A stretch of 64,000 nucleotides of DNA from Helianthus annuus (GCF_002127325.2 NC_035436.2:110817591-110881590); one strand, 5' to 3'; shown: positions 22,269 to 32,605, counted from the stretch's first letter. A program made the numbers and translations. Notes: generated by a model not told the origin, from the letters alone.

Positions 22269-22762
22269 GGATGATAAGCTGTGCTCATGTCTAACCGTGA
22301 GCCAAAAGATTTGTGCATTGCTTGCCATAGCTCTGACGTGAATCGTGCATCGCTTTCCGAAATGATAGAGGTGGGCACCCCGTGCCTCGAGACTACTTCC
22401 TTCAAATAGATGTCTGCTAGTGTGGAGAACTTGTCTGTTTCTTTGATTGCCAAGAAATGAGCAGACTTGGTGAGTCGATCCACGATCACCCAAATAGTAT
22501 CGTTCCCATGCTGGGATCTAGGCAGGCTAGTAACGAAATCCATGGAAATTTCCTCCCATTTCCACTGTGGTATCTTGGGTTGCTGAAGTAGGCCTGACGG
22601 TTTCTGATATTCTGCCTTGACTCTTGCACAGGTCAAGCATTTGCCGACATAAGTTGCAATGTGGGCCTTCATACTAGGCCACCAATACGTAGTCCTGAGA
22701 TCGTGGTACATTTTATCCGACCCTGGATATACCGAGTAGCGAGTCTTGTGAGCTTCGTCCAT
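22269..22762 (-). pseudogene. pol: Integrase, N-terminal part, of element B
   Basis: Zinc-binding and catalytic-core start of a Ty3/gypsy integrase. EAHKTRYSVYPGSDKMY has lost the second zinc His (Tyr instead; E has SIHPG). CLTCAR supplies the two Cys. The first catalytic Asp is in ISMDFVTSLPR. The second lies in ISESDARF, where E has ISDRDGRF, so the catalytic Asp is now Glu. The frame ends at the element D insertion, just before the Gln-Thr-Asp-Gly-Gln segment that resumes at 15967. Confidence 0.9.
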
Positions 22763-24177
22763 TACAAGCTCGCGTAAGTTGCCATACAGTGGGACCCAAA
22801 TACGCCCGTTACATAGTAGGCGCCGTCATCCTTCCGTTCTAATCGTTGCCTTGAGCCGCGTAGGGCTTCAGCCCTGACGTTTTCTGGTTTCAATGCTTCT
22901 ACCTGAGCATCTCGTATCTGTGCAGGAAGACCAGACTGAATAGTGAGCTGTAGAGCTCGTACGCGTCTAGGTAGAGTGTCCTTTCGACTGAGAGCGTCAG
23001 CCACAACGTTGGCTTTGCCTGGATGGTACTTGATGGCACATTCGTAATCGTTCAGTAGTTCACCCCATCGACGTTGATGCATGTTCAATTCCTTCTGCTT
23101 GAAGATATGCTCGAGACTCCTGTGGTCGGTGTAGATAGTGCACTTGGTACCGTACAGGTAGTGTCGCCATATCTTGAGTGCGAAAACAACAGCTCCCAGC
23201 TCTAAATCGTGCGTCGTGTAGTTCCGTTCATGAACCTTGAGTTGGCGAGAAGCGTAAGCAATGACCTTGTCGCGCTGCATTAACACACATCCAAGACCCT
23301 GAATGGATGCATCACAATAAACCACGAAATCGTCCGTGCCTTCTGGCAATGAGAGAATAGGTGCGCTGCAGAGCCTATCCTTCAGGTGTTGAAAAGCCGT
23401 TTCTTGTGTATTACCCCATCGATAGGTAACACCTTTCTGTGTCAGCAATGTAAGCGGTTGTGCGATCTTTGAGAAGTCTTTGATGAATCGTCTGTAGTAA
23501 CCCGCCAAACCCAAGAATTGGCGTATTTCCGTTGGTGTACGCGGTGCAGGCCAGTTCCTGATCGAATCCACCTTGGATGGATCAACATGGATCCCATCCT
23601 TGTTTACCACATGGCCTAGAAAATGGACTTCACGTAGCCAGAAGTCGCATTTTGAAAACTTGGCGTACAGTTGTTCCTTTCGAAGAAGTTCCAAGATAAG
23701 CCGTAAGTGCTGCTCGTGTTCCTCCTGACTCTTGGAGTAGATCAGGATGTCGTCGATGAATACAATCACAAACTTGTCTAGATAGGGTTTGCACACCCTG
23801 TTCATAAGGTCCATAAAAACTGCCGGCGCGTTTGTTAGCCCAAATGGCATGACTAGAAACTCGTAATGGTCGTAGCAAGTTCTGAATGCTGTTTTGGAGA
23901 CGTCCTCATCCCGGACTCTCAGCTGATGGTAACATGATCTCAGGTCTATCTTGGAGTAGTAGCTCGACCCTTGCAACTGGTCGAATAAATCATCAATACG
24001 TGGAAGAGGATAACGGTTCTTCACCATTACCTTGTTCAGTTCACGGTAGTCAATGCAGATCCTGAAAGTACCGTCTTTCTTCTTCACAAATAGTACTGGA
24101 GCTCCCCAAGGCGAAGAGCTAGGTCGGATAAATCCCTTATCCAAGAGTTCCTGTAGCTGCTTTGATAGTTCTTCCAA
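22762..24177 (-). pseudogene. pol: Reverse transcriptase-RNase H of element B
   Basis: 471-codon frame. RT: residues 1-40 hold [21 protein letters not shown]; then [26 protein letters not shown], the catalytic [10 protein letters not shown] near 140-150 and [10 protein letters not shown] near 225. The RNase H active-site start VVYCDAS is near 290; then [29 protein letters not shown] and ADALSRK. Point changes in usually fixed places ([19 protein letters not shown]) suggest decay. A frameshift separates it from integrase near 22762 and another from protease near 24200. Confidence 0.92.
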
Positions 24178-24205
24178 TTCTGTTGGAGCTAGTCGATACG
24201 GTGCC

Positions 24206-25039
24206 TCAGCTATAGGTGCTGCTCCAGGAGCTAGCTCGATTTGAAACTCGACCTGGCGATGAGGGTAGACCAGGTAATTCTTCAGGGAACACCTGAGGAA
24301 AGTCGCGAACTACTGGAATATCTTCCAATTTCTTTTCTCTTGCTGACGCATCGGTAACAAGTGCCAGGATGGTAGTGTGGCCCTTACGTAAACACTTCTG
24401 AGCCTTTAGAAAGGAGATGATGCCAACCACTGCACCACTCTTGTCACCTTGAACTTCGAGAGGTTCCTTACCAGAACGAGGAATGCGAACGACCTTCTCT
24501 TTACATAGAATCTCGGCGTGATGTTGGGATAACCAGTCCATACCAATGACGATGTCGAAACTACCCAAAACTATGGGAATGAGATCGATGGAGAAAGTCT
24601 GACCAGCTAAGACAATATTACAACCCCTGACTACATGCGTGGCTTCTAGACTCTTACCATTAGCTAACTCTACTACATGTTTGGTGGTTAAGAGTGTTGG
24701 TGCACGTTTTAACATTTGGTTAACTTTTAGGGACATATAACTTGTATCCGCACCCGAATCAAACAAAACAATAACATGAATATCGTCGAGGATAAACTTA
24801 CCCATAACCACATTGGGATCATTCCTTGCGTCGCCCTGACCCAGCACGAAAGCACGACCCCGAGCTTCGTTGCCGTTGTTGTTGTTGTTTCCCCCGTTGT
24901 TGTTGTTCCCATTGCCCTGGTGGTTGTTGTTGTTGCGATGCTGGTTCTGGTTCAATTAAGGACAATCACGTTTGAAATGACCTTCAGCCCCACACTGGAA
25001 ACATCCCCTGTTGCCCCGCTGTTGCTGCTGTTGCGGGTT
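24206..25039 (-). pseudogene. pol: Last zinc knuckle and protease of element B
   Basis: The knuckle CFQCGAEGHFKRDC (near 24970-25010) is isolated by in-frame stops on both sides, each explained by a single C-to-T change. Then come an Asn/Gly-rich linker and an aspartic protease with the intact active site LFDSGADTSYMS, followed by VVELANGKSLEA, IDLIPIVLGSFDIVIGMDWL and the linker [14 protein letters not shown], after which the frame slips. The protease would cut the Gag-Pol polyprotein. Confidence 0.85.
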
Positions 25040-26136
25040 TTATGGAGCTGGTGGTGGTAGTTGCTGATTCTGATTCGCAGGTCGTGAACTCCTGCAGTCT
25101 TTAGCTTCGTGCCCTAACTTGAGACATCTCTGACAACGTTCCTTACGACACCGTCCACTGTGGTGTCTCTTGCACCTATTACACAATGGGTGAATTCCCC
25201 GATATCCACCCTGCCCCTGACCACCAGACGATTGTTGACCCAGACTCTGGTAGTCGTTTATCTTGGGCTGCTGTGCTTGAGACTGAACAGAAACTGATCC
25301 TCTGCTGGAATCCCCATCCCATTTCCGTTTATTGTTGCTAAGTGTAGCAGGAGTAGCAGCTGGAGTGGTAGTTGCACTGATGCGCTTTGGCAGCTTGTTC
25401 TGTTCCACCGCCTGATCCGTGAGTCGATGAGCAAGACGCTGAATGTCTTGGATATTGTCGAGGTTTGCCGATGTAACATGGCTCTGAATCTCTGATGCTA
25501 GACCCTTGAGGTACAACTCGATGCGCTTGATTGGAGGGTCCACCATGGTTGTACACAGGATGGCCAGCTTGTTCGACCGTTTCGTATAAGCTTCAATTTC
25601 CGACCCCGTCATTTTCAGATGATAAAGCTCCACTTCCAACTTGTGGATGTCATCACGCGTGCAGTATTCTCGTTTGATGAGTTCCTTAAAATCGTTCCAA
25701 GGGGTGGCGTTAGCAGCTGCCAACCCTAAAATCTGAACTTGCGCGTTCCACCAAGTTAGCGCAATTCCTTCCAAAGTACCAGTGGCGTATTTCACCCTGT
25801 GAGCCTCAGGGCATTCACACATCTCAAACACCGACTCGAGCTTCTCGAACCAATGGAGTAGTCCCACTGCTCCTTCTGTGCCACTAAAGGTGCTTGGACG
25901 ACAGTCCATGAAGTTCTTGAAAGTGCAAACAGGTTGCTGTGCGGGTTGACCTATTGTGTACGAATAGGACAGAGTTAAACACATGAGTTGGTTTAGGAGT
26001 GTAGGATCTAAAGATCCTAGTATGAGTTATGACTACAGGATATACCTCCTGCTTGTGCGGCTGCAAGTGCCGCAGCAACTTGTTCGTTAATGAGAGCCGT
26101 CAACTGGGCTTGAGTCATGTTAATTCGTCCAGACAT
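25040..26136 (-). pseudogene. gag: Gag of element B, two exons
   Basis: Exon 1 is 26046-26136 (from the ATG at 26134-26136, an Ala/Gln-rich start); exon 2 runs from 25950 to the stop at 25038-25040. They are separated by a 95 bp GT-AG intron. Exon 2 holds the Gag capsid domain (CTFKNFMDCRPSTFSGTEG, HWFEKLESVFEMC, ALTWWNAQV, EYCTRDDIHKLEVEL), then a Ser/Gln-rich linker and one CCHC-like knuckle, CQRCLKLGHEAKDC. A premature stop follows where the second knuckle would be read. Without splicing the start codon is cut off from the capsid domain. Confidence 0.85.
25951..26045 (-). other. Predicted spliceosomal intron in gag of element B
   Basis: Sense strand: donor GCAGGAG|GTATAT, acceptor CACAATAG|GTCAAC, T-rich before the acceptor. 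Length 95, not a multiple of three; phase 1. Removing it puts the start exon in frame with the capsid domain. Same place and phase as the intron in element C. Confidence 0.8.
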
Positions 26137-26432
26137 GATCTTCATAGCAAAGATATCATAGGTAAGAGAGAGGTTCGCGAGTAGTGCGATGACAGAAGAG
26201 TGTAAGCACATAGGTATTCTCATGTAATAGTAGTGTTGTGTATCCAAGCATACTACGAGCAAAGTTCTATATAATTCTAGCATGTAGGCAATAAACATAA
26301 ACCATATTACCTAGAATGTCGAGTCTTGCACGTGGAGCGAAGCGTTGTTGTGGATCGTTGAGAGCACTGTTCTGGTTATAGTCTGGTTTTAATAAAAACG
26401 TTTTTCCCATATTAAAACCGAGTTCTCTATAA
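26137..26432 (-). other. Short leader of element B
   Basis: About 300 bases between primer-binding site and gag start. No ORF0 homologue and no word array, in contrast to A and C. Confidence 0.6.
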
Positions 26433-26449
26433 CCAATGGCTCTGATACC
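26433..26449 (-). other. Primer-binding site of element B
   Basis: The minus strand reads GGTATCAGAGCCATTGG next to the inner end of the LTR at 26454. Confidence 0.85.
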
Positions 26450-26862
26450 CATCTATCACACCCCCAAAATCCACACGCGGAGTACCACCGCTTGCAGGCG
26501 TGACATGACCAGGATCAAGCCACCAATCATATTGAACATAGTAATTAAATAATAAAAGTAATCAATTCAACCCATCACAGTACAACTAGTGTTTAACAAA
26601 ACATAATTTGAGTAGCGGAAGCATGTAAACCCAAAGTAAATCATAAGTTCAAATGTTTAAACGTTTAACATGGCATCCACGATCCATGTCCCACAACGAC
26701 CTGCTCCTCCCTGTGCAAGCTCCATATGTACCTAAGGTCCTGCAAGGCATGCAGCAGAGAGTCAACAACTAGTTGAGCGAGTTCACAGTTGATAGTTCAG
26801 TAATTGTAATAGTATGAGTAGCTTTATGTTCGTTCATTAGATCATGTATCGTATTAGTTTGC

Positions 26863-27046
26863 GTCGCGGCCATCTAGGCATGTATGCGAAGATTAGGGGA
26901 AGTTTCCCAAGTATTCTAGACTGGGTATATTTGTATCGCAGCCACTCGGCATGTGTGCGAAGTTTAGTGTATGGTTCGCAGCCATCCTAGGCATGTGTGC
27001 GAATATTAGTCATATTATCGCAGCCAACCCCGGCATGTATGCGAAG
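26863..27046 (-). repeat. Four-unit hairpin repeat in LTR B
   Basis: Units of the form TCGCAGCC, 3-8 bases, GGCATGTGTGCGAA at about 26863, 26934, 26970 and 27017. Outer TCGC/GCGA and inner GCC/GGC arms pair. Diverged copies of the repeat at 1-185. Confidence 0.7.
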
Positions 27047-27475
27047 ATCAGTTCTATTAGTATCACTAGTCTAGTCGTATCTTATCAATAACCCTTCCTC
27101 ACCCGAGGACCATATCATTAAGTTCCATTAGCTAGGTAAGTATAAGTAAATCATCTAATCCCATTCCCACCCTGGGAACCCCATGCCTTGGCTGTGTGAA
27201 CTCACCTTGGTTTTGCTCGGCAGATACACAGAAAAGTTCGATTAAGCTATATGGTGGTCAACCATGTCCTACCATGGTTACCATACAAGTTAGGTTCGTA
27301 TTCAAGTAGTGCACATATGTTCCACACGTATTGTACACAAGTAACGATCATAGCATACACATATAATCATGGCAGATCAACAACAGTATAGTCACGTAAA
27401 CAGTGTCCAAGTATGCGGCCCAAATGGTTGGGCTCGTAACAGTGTGCAAGGTCCAACACAGTGTGCATGTGTTCA

Positions 27476-27655
27476 TGGTCTCGAGTCGAGACTAGAGATC
27501 TTGAGTCGAGACAGTGCGGTCTCGAGTTGTGCCGGCCTCAGGGTCTCGAGTCGCAACCGGACCCGCAACTGTGGTCTCGGGTTGTGCTGTTTGTGTCGGT
27601 GCTGTGGTCTCGAGTCGAGACTAGGAGTTCTCGACTCGCAACCCATGTCGAGACT
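27476..27655 (-). repeat. CTCGAG/GTCGAGAC word cluster in LTR B
   Basis: Self-complementary words such as GTCTCGAGTCGAGAC (twice), GTCTCGAGTTG, GTCTCGAGTCGCAAC, TCTCGACTCGC and GTCGAGAC recur within 180 bp. It occupies roughly the same LTR zone as the TCGGAC array in X. The apparent 145-codon frame across it (27369-27806, plus) is a by-product of the repeats. Confidence 0.75.
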
Positions 27656-28481
27656 ATGCATGTGTAACAGACTTCCTTATTTGCAGCTCATGATTTCCGT
27701 AACAATAGCAAACAACTTTGGCAGTTTCACAATCAGATCAATCAACAGTTTCTATCACGTTTTCAAACGAATCAAAACAGCAAATCATAATCATTATCAA
27801 CCCTAATCATGATCTAAGCAATAACCATCAACCAAATCATCATACAAAACATAAAAATTGGATCCTTGAACCAACCAGTTCTAAACTAGCATGCACCCTA
27901 GTTTATCCGTACATCAAAACTGTTAACATACTTTCAATTCGTTCAAGTTATATAAGCATCAACCAATATACATGAGCCGATTTCCAAGCATAACAACCTT
28001 AACAGTTTAGAACATCATTAACCATACTCACCACATAAAGCATGCATATCACAACATCAATTAACATGAAATCGGTAAACACACACTAACCGGTTAGGGA
28101 AGGAATGATCCGAAACAAAGCTTCGAGAGAGATGGGGTGTTCGCCGTCGCACAAGGGAGAGGAGAAGAGAGAGCTCCTAGGGTTTGTGTGTGTGTAAAGT
28201 GTTTTGCAAGTTATGAGGAACTAAACCCCCTAAGGTCCATGTATGCGTACAAGGAATGAGTGGGCCGAACCCATCATTGGGCCGCCCTTGATGTCTCGGG
28301 TCAGGTAAGTGGTTGTGAGTGGGGTTGGGCCGAGTGAAAGATGTGCGATCCAAATTTCATAACACGCAACATAATAAAAACTCATAACATTCAACACAAT
28401 CATACATATCAACTAGTCATGCAACGTTCATACAAGTTAACACGTAATACAAGAGACGGTTCTAAAATACGAGTTGTCACA

Positions 28482-28577
28482 TTATCCCCAACTTGAAAGG
28501 AATTTCGTCCCGAAATTTGGTACGTATTCACTGAGGAAGCTAGGTAAGTTGCATCGTTTACTGGTTTTCCTGGGGTG
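28482..28577 (-). other. Stub of a B-like 3' end: polypurine tract and 3' UTR
   Basis: The minus strand just inside the LTR reads TTTCAAGTTGGGGATAA (polypurine tract), preceded by the TTTCGGGACGAAATT block also seen beside the LTRs of A and E. The stub ends abruptly at GGTGTCACA (28577), where element C's protease begins. Confidence 0.75.
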
Positions 28578-29369
28578 TCACACTTCAGGGAAGACTTCAG
28601 GAAAATCCTTCACCACTGGAATGTCTTCAAGCTTTGGCTCTTCAACTTTCTTATCAACTACGTGTGCTAGGAAGGAAACGCATCCTTTTCGTAAGCACTT
28701 TTGCGCTTTCGTGCAACTGATAATTCGTAAAGGCGTCTCATGCATTTCTCCATGAATTACGAGCGTCTCTTCATTCACCAACGGAATGCGAATGGTCTTC
28801 TCGTGGAAAACTATTTCCGCACGGTTGTTCGACAACCAATCTATCCCGACAACGACATCAAAGCTTCCCAAATCAACAGGTAGAAGATCAATAGAGAATT
28901 CGCGCTTTCCAAGTTCCAAAGTACAACCCTTAATCATTTCATTCGCCTCTACTAACTTTCCATTGGCCAACTCAATCGAGTATGGGACGTCTAGCTTACT
29001 TGAAACTAGGCCAAGTGTATTCTTAAAGTCTATAGATATGAAACTAAAGTCGGCGCCAGTATCAAACAAAACAGATGCATAGTGTTGGTTAATAGGGAAC
29101 GTACCCATAACCACATTTGGATCCTGGCGTGCTTCTCTAGCCCCAATGGTAAACACTCTTCCACGGGCCTGACTATTCTTAGGGCAATCCCGCTTATAAT
29201 GCCCCATGTCCCCGCAACCATAACAGCCTTGGCCGCGTCCATTTCCATTTTCGCCCTGTTTCCTCCACGATTCCCGTTACCAACTTGATTCCTGTTTCCA
29301 CCCTGATTTCCGTTTCCACCCTAAGTACCATTCCCACCTTGGTTTCTGTTTCCATACTGATTTCCATTC
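28578..29369 (-). pseudogene. pol: Protease and Gag tail of element C, truncated
   Basis: The 28578-29207 frame holds an aspartic protease: ARGRVFTIGAREARQDPNVV, active site LFDTGADFSFIS, VELANGKLVEANE, FSIDLLPVDLGSFDVVVGID, and the linker VVKDFPEVFPE, which stops at the breakpoint at 28577. Upstream (29208-29369) is an Asn/Gly-rich stretch with a broken frame. All of RT, RNase H, integrase and the 3' LTR are missing. Confidence 0.85.
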
Positions 29370-29887
29370 TGTTAGTGCAGTTGTCTGTCGACTACATCTT
29401 CGTTCGAGTTTTAGAGAGAGAGAAAGATAAGTTGCTATGAGTTTCACTACGAGATTGACTACGGCAATATCCAAGGGGGAGATTGTTGATGCATTTATTG
29501 TCTATCGCCTTCGTCAATTCGAGTCGTAGTGAAAAGCCGGAAGAAATCAAGCGCATAATGTCATATTTAGTTAGAAATGGCAAGGTGGCAAACTTGTAAT
29601 TAATGAGAACTTTCATTAAGTTGCCTTGACCATATAAATAGGAGATTATGTCACTAGATTAAAAAGATTTTGAAAAGATTTTTGGAAAAGTTAGTAGAAG
29701 ACTTTCTAGAGAGAGAAAGTGTAGAGAGAGAAAGTCGTTGTAATCGTGATTCTTGTACCATTCACGTCAAATCTAGCAATGGAATCACGTTAGTAGTACG
29801 TTATCGTGTGTTCGGTCACGTTCGTTCACGGATTCCGCACGTTAAACGTTCGTTTCGCAATCGAACGGCGTAAAAACCGGTCCTACA
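29370..29887 (+). mobile_element. 518 bp mini LTR element inserted in C's gag
   Basis: Ends TGTTAGTG and GGTCCTACA, with target duplication CATTC at 29365-29369 and 29888-29892. Inside is a polypurine tract, CAAGGGGGAGATT (about 29473-29485), followed by an LTR (about 29486-29887) starting TGTTGATGCA. The left 40 bases (29370-29409) are a diverged copy of that LTR's start. The LTR has a TATA-like word, CCATATAAATAG, near 29630. It is an internally deleted or TRIM-like element with no coding capacity; the primer-binding site appears lost. Confidence 0.82.
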
Positions 29888-29892
29888 CATTC

Positions 29893-31020
29893 CCACCACG
29901 ATTACCTTTTCCTCCTTGATTTCCATTTCCGCGTCCTGCACCATACCAACACATATCCTTTGAATGTCCAATCTTTCCACAGTTTTCACACTTATGGGTC
30001 CTGCACCGACCCGTATGATGGTATTGGCACTTATCACACTTGTGTAGAAAACCCGCATACCCTTTTCCTTTATTCTCAAAGTTTGTTGCGCCAGTTTGGG
30101 CCTCAGCTGGCGGATTGGTATCCCTACGCTTGTTGGTGTTGTTGTTTGCTCGGGTGCTCTTTTTGAAATTCGTGAACTTCCTCTTGTTGTCGCTTGGGAT
30201 TCCACGTGAGTTTCCTTCTTCTTGGTTTCAGATATAGAAAACTTTCCCAAACGGATAGCTTCTTCAGTAAGGGCCACACTCAGATCAATTACCTCTGCGA
30301 TAGTCCAAGGCTTGGAAGCAGTAACCATGCTTAAGATTTGCGGAGCGAGTCCCCAAATGAACCGCTCGATTCTTTTGAACTCTGGCTCGACAAGGTAAGG
30401 AACAACCCTTGATAAGTCATGAAAACGCTGAATATACTCGGCTATTTTCGGACCATCCATCTTTAGGTTCCAGAACTCTATCTCCATTTTTTGGAATTCA
30501 GCTCTTGAACAATATTTCTTGCGCATCAGTTCCTTAAGCTCATCCCAGGTTAGCGCATATGCAGCAGCTTCGCCAAGAGTTTGAACTTGGAGGTTCCACC
30601 ATGAGAGTGCTCCATCCATAAATAACCTAGAAATATAAGTAACTCTCTGTTCAGGTGCACACTTACTCATCCACAGCACGGAATCGGTTTTCTCGACCCA
30701 GCGAACAAAATCGACAGCACCCCCAGTGCCATCAAAGTTGAGGGGCTTGCAATCCAGAAATTGCTTGTAAGTACAGCCTGTAACACAAACAACACAATTC
30801 ATGCGTGAGCATTGACAAAGCACAATTGGAAATATCCAAAATATTTGTAATGTGTCTTGGGTGACTTAACATTACCAGTTGGGGGGTTATTTCCAGAGGT
30901 ACCATCGTTGTGCTCTGAGCGGATGGCCTCGTGCCGAGCAATTGCCTGTGATATGCGTTCTTGAAGTTCAGCTTCTGTCCTTGGCAATGGGTTGGTATTG
31001 GTATTTCGTCTAGGCCGCAT
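29893..31020 (-). pseudogene. gag: Gag of element C, two exons
   Basis: Exon 1 is 30876-31020 (ATG at 31018-31020, basic start then EAELQERISQAIARHEAI); exon 2 starts at 30777. The 98 bp between them has GT-AG ends. Exon 2 carries CTYKQFLDCKPLNFDGTGG, VRWVEKTDSVLWMSKC, ALSWWNLQVQ, KYCSRAEFQKMEIEFW and RIERFIWGLAPQIL. A frameshift follows near 30200, and the CCHC knuckle CENCGKIGHSKDMC is readable in another frame near 29960. The tail is split by the mini LTR element. Closest relative here is A's Gag. Confidence 0.83.
30778..30875 (-). other. Predicted spliceosomal intron in gag of element C
   Basis: Sense strand: donor CCAACTG|GTAATG, T-rich tract, acceptor TTTGTGTTACAG|GCTG. Length 98, not a multiple of three; phase 1. 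Splicing joins exon 1 in frame to the same Cys-Thr-Tyr-Lys segment that is continuous in element A. Confidence 0.83.
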
Positions 31021-31424
31021 TTTTCTTCTAGTGAGAAGTATTGGGTAGGTTAGGCCTTATTCATTAAATAATTGTCTAGGAGGTGTACATGTATATATAT
31101 ATATATACACACACATATAACATAAGTAATCATCACAACAAGTAACCATGTAACCACATAAACATCACAAGAACATATAAATCAACAATGAATTTAATGA
31201 GAAAACGACCATTGAGCTTTCATAAATTTTCAACCACATGATACATTGTTATTAATAGTAGCATATCAAAAGGGAAGCGAGGTCACACCACCTCGGTCAA
31301 ACAAGTCTGTAACATAAAAAAGTAACAATCATGCTTCTTCCAAGTTGTCTTCATGTCTTCATAAATCTTGTTCTCAATTGTGGTCTTCTTATCAAAAAGG
31401 GGTACTTGCATAAAACCAAAAGAT
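31021..31424 (-). other. Spacer between ORF0 and gag, element C
   Basis: Noncoding, AT-rich, with a short TA/CA run near 31095-31120. Equivalent to 8875-9707 in A. Confidence 0.5.
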
Positions 31425-32605
31425 CTAAAGAGCTAGTGGGGGCGGTGGAGGAGGAAAGAAGATCAGGCTACGAAGGTGAGCGAGCTCATCCTCCAGCTCA
31501 TGGACCCGGCGGATAAGAAAACTAATCTGCTGCTCCGCCGTGAGAAAACAGGCATCAAAGCCCTCAATGGTAGAAGGTGTAGCTGATGGAGAAACAAAAG
31601 GAATCGATGATGATGGTGGGGGAACAGATGGTGGATATGATGGAAATGGAGACCGTCTAGCGCCCTCCCCAAACTCGAGCTCTAGGACTCTACGGCTGAG
31701 TATCTCAAACTGCAGCTGAAGAGATAGGAGTAGATCGTCACGAGTATAACCAATGTGGTGTGATGGATGATATGGATCTGATATCGGCATGGTGTATGGG
31801 GGAAACCATCTAAATGGCTGGTCAAATGGGTCTGACTCAAAAGGAGTAAACTGGGGTGTAGGTGGAAAATCAGCAGACGCGAAGGGATCAAAACTCGGGG
31901 GCTGTCCCGATGTGCCCTCCCCTGGGCGGGGAGGAGGAATCTCATGTAAAAAGACGACAGGAAAATCAGTGCGGTGCTCATCAGTAACAAAAGGTAGGGG
32001 AGGACTCCCTGGAATATGGGGAATAAAAACAGCAGGCGGATGCTATGAGACGGCTTGTGCAAGAGGAGTAGATCAAGAGGAGCTGAAGTAGGATCTGGAA
32101 CGTGATCATGAACAGGAGGAGGTGCGGGGAGGAGGAATCTCATGTCAAAAGACTCGAAGGAGTCTGCGATGGAATGTATATCAGAATTGGAGGAGATATC
32201 AATGACAGACACGACTGGAGAAGGTATATCCAAAACAACGACATCATCGACCTCACCGTCACCCTGGTCGCCCACAGGGTGATCGCCCATGAAGATATCA
32301 AAATCATCATCGTCTAAATCATTGAAAGGCCAGTCCTCAGAAGGAATGGCAGCGAGTGGGACGGCGTCTATAGAAATCAGCTCAACAAGATGCTCACCAT
32401 CGGGGTGACCGATGATGAGCTGACCATGAAACGGAAGAGGGAGTGCAAGGACGTCGTCAACAAACGGAATATCATCCCCGAAGTCGGGTAGAGCAAACGG
32501 TTGGAAGTCTTTGTCGTCCTCTGACAACATCTCGGGGTCGCTCTCAGTATCAGATGTAAAAACCTCTGGAGCTGGCGTCACCTCGTCGTCTGATACAACG
32601 GCCAT
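31425..32605 (-). pseudogene. ORF0: extra acidic leader protein of element C
   Basis: Starts at the ATG at 32603-32605; an in-frame stop lies about 30 bases upstream. N-terminal 150 residues are strongly acidic (TPAPEVFTSDTESDPEML, QPFALPDFGDDIPFVDD, DLDDDDFDIF). The middle is Pro-rich. The last 120 residues (31425-31790) hold DDLLLSLQLQFEILSRRVLE and a second helix, SFLIRRVHELEDELAHLRSL, which look like coiled coils, before a Pro tail. An 83-85 bp deletion near 32130, compared with the copies at 38249 and 44450, shifts the frame in the middle. No known domain. Position: between primer-binding site and gag, same strand. Confidence 0.75.

Larger units (their letters stand above)
26454..28481 (-). 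repeat. LTR of element B
   Basis: 2028 bp. Starts TATCACACCCCC (the expected TGTCACACC with one change) and ends ACGAGTTGTCACA. A primer-binding site adjoins on the left, making it the 5' LTR of B. On the right it is followed not by a target duplication but by a polypurine tract and 3' UTR stub, so it is also a 3' LTR for what lies beyond. It contains a hairpin repeat (26863-27046), a CTCGAG word cluster (27476-27655) and several GGGCC-type sites. Confidence 0.88.

Noticed and set aside
27369..27806. 145-codon plus-strand frame in LTR B
   Set aside because: It is created by the CTCGAG word cluster, lies antisense inside an LTR and has a low-complexity translation.
1..28481. LTR X and LTR B as the two LTRs of one element
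   Set aside because: Apart from about 350 bp they do not align, their word arrays differ, and X abuts integrase without a polypurine tract.
31425..32605. ORF0 as an envelope-like protein
   Set aside because: It lies upstream of gag, and no signal peptide or membrane segment is visible in the acidic N-terminal part; envelope-like ORFs sit downstream of pol.
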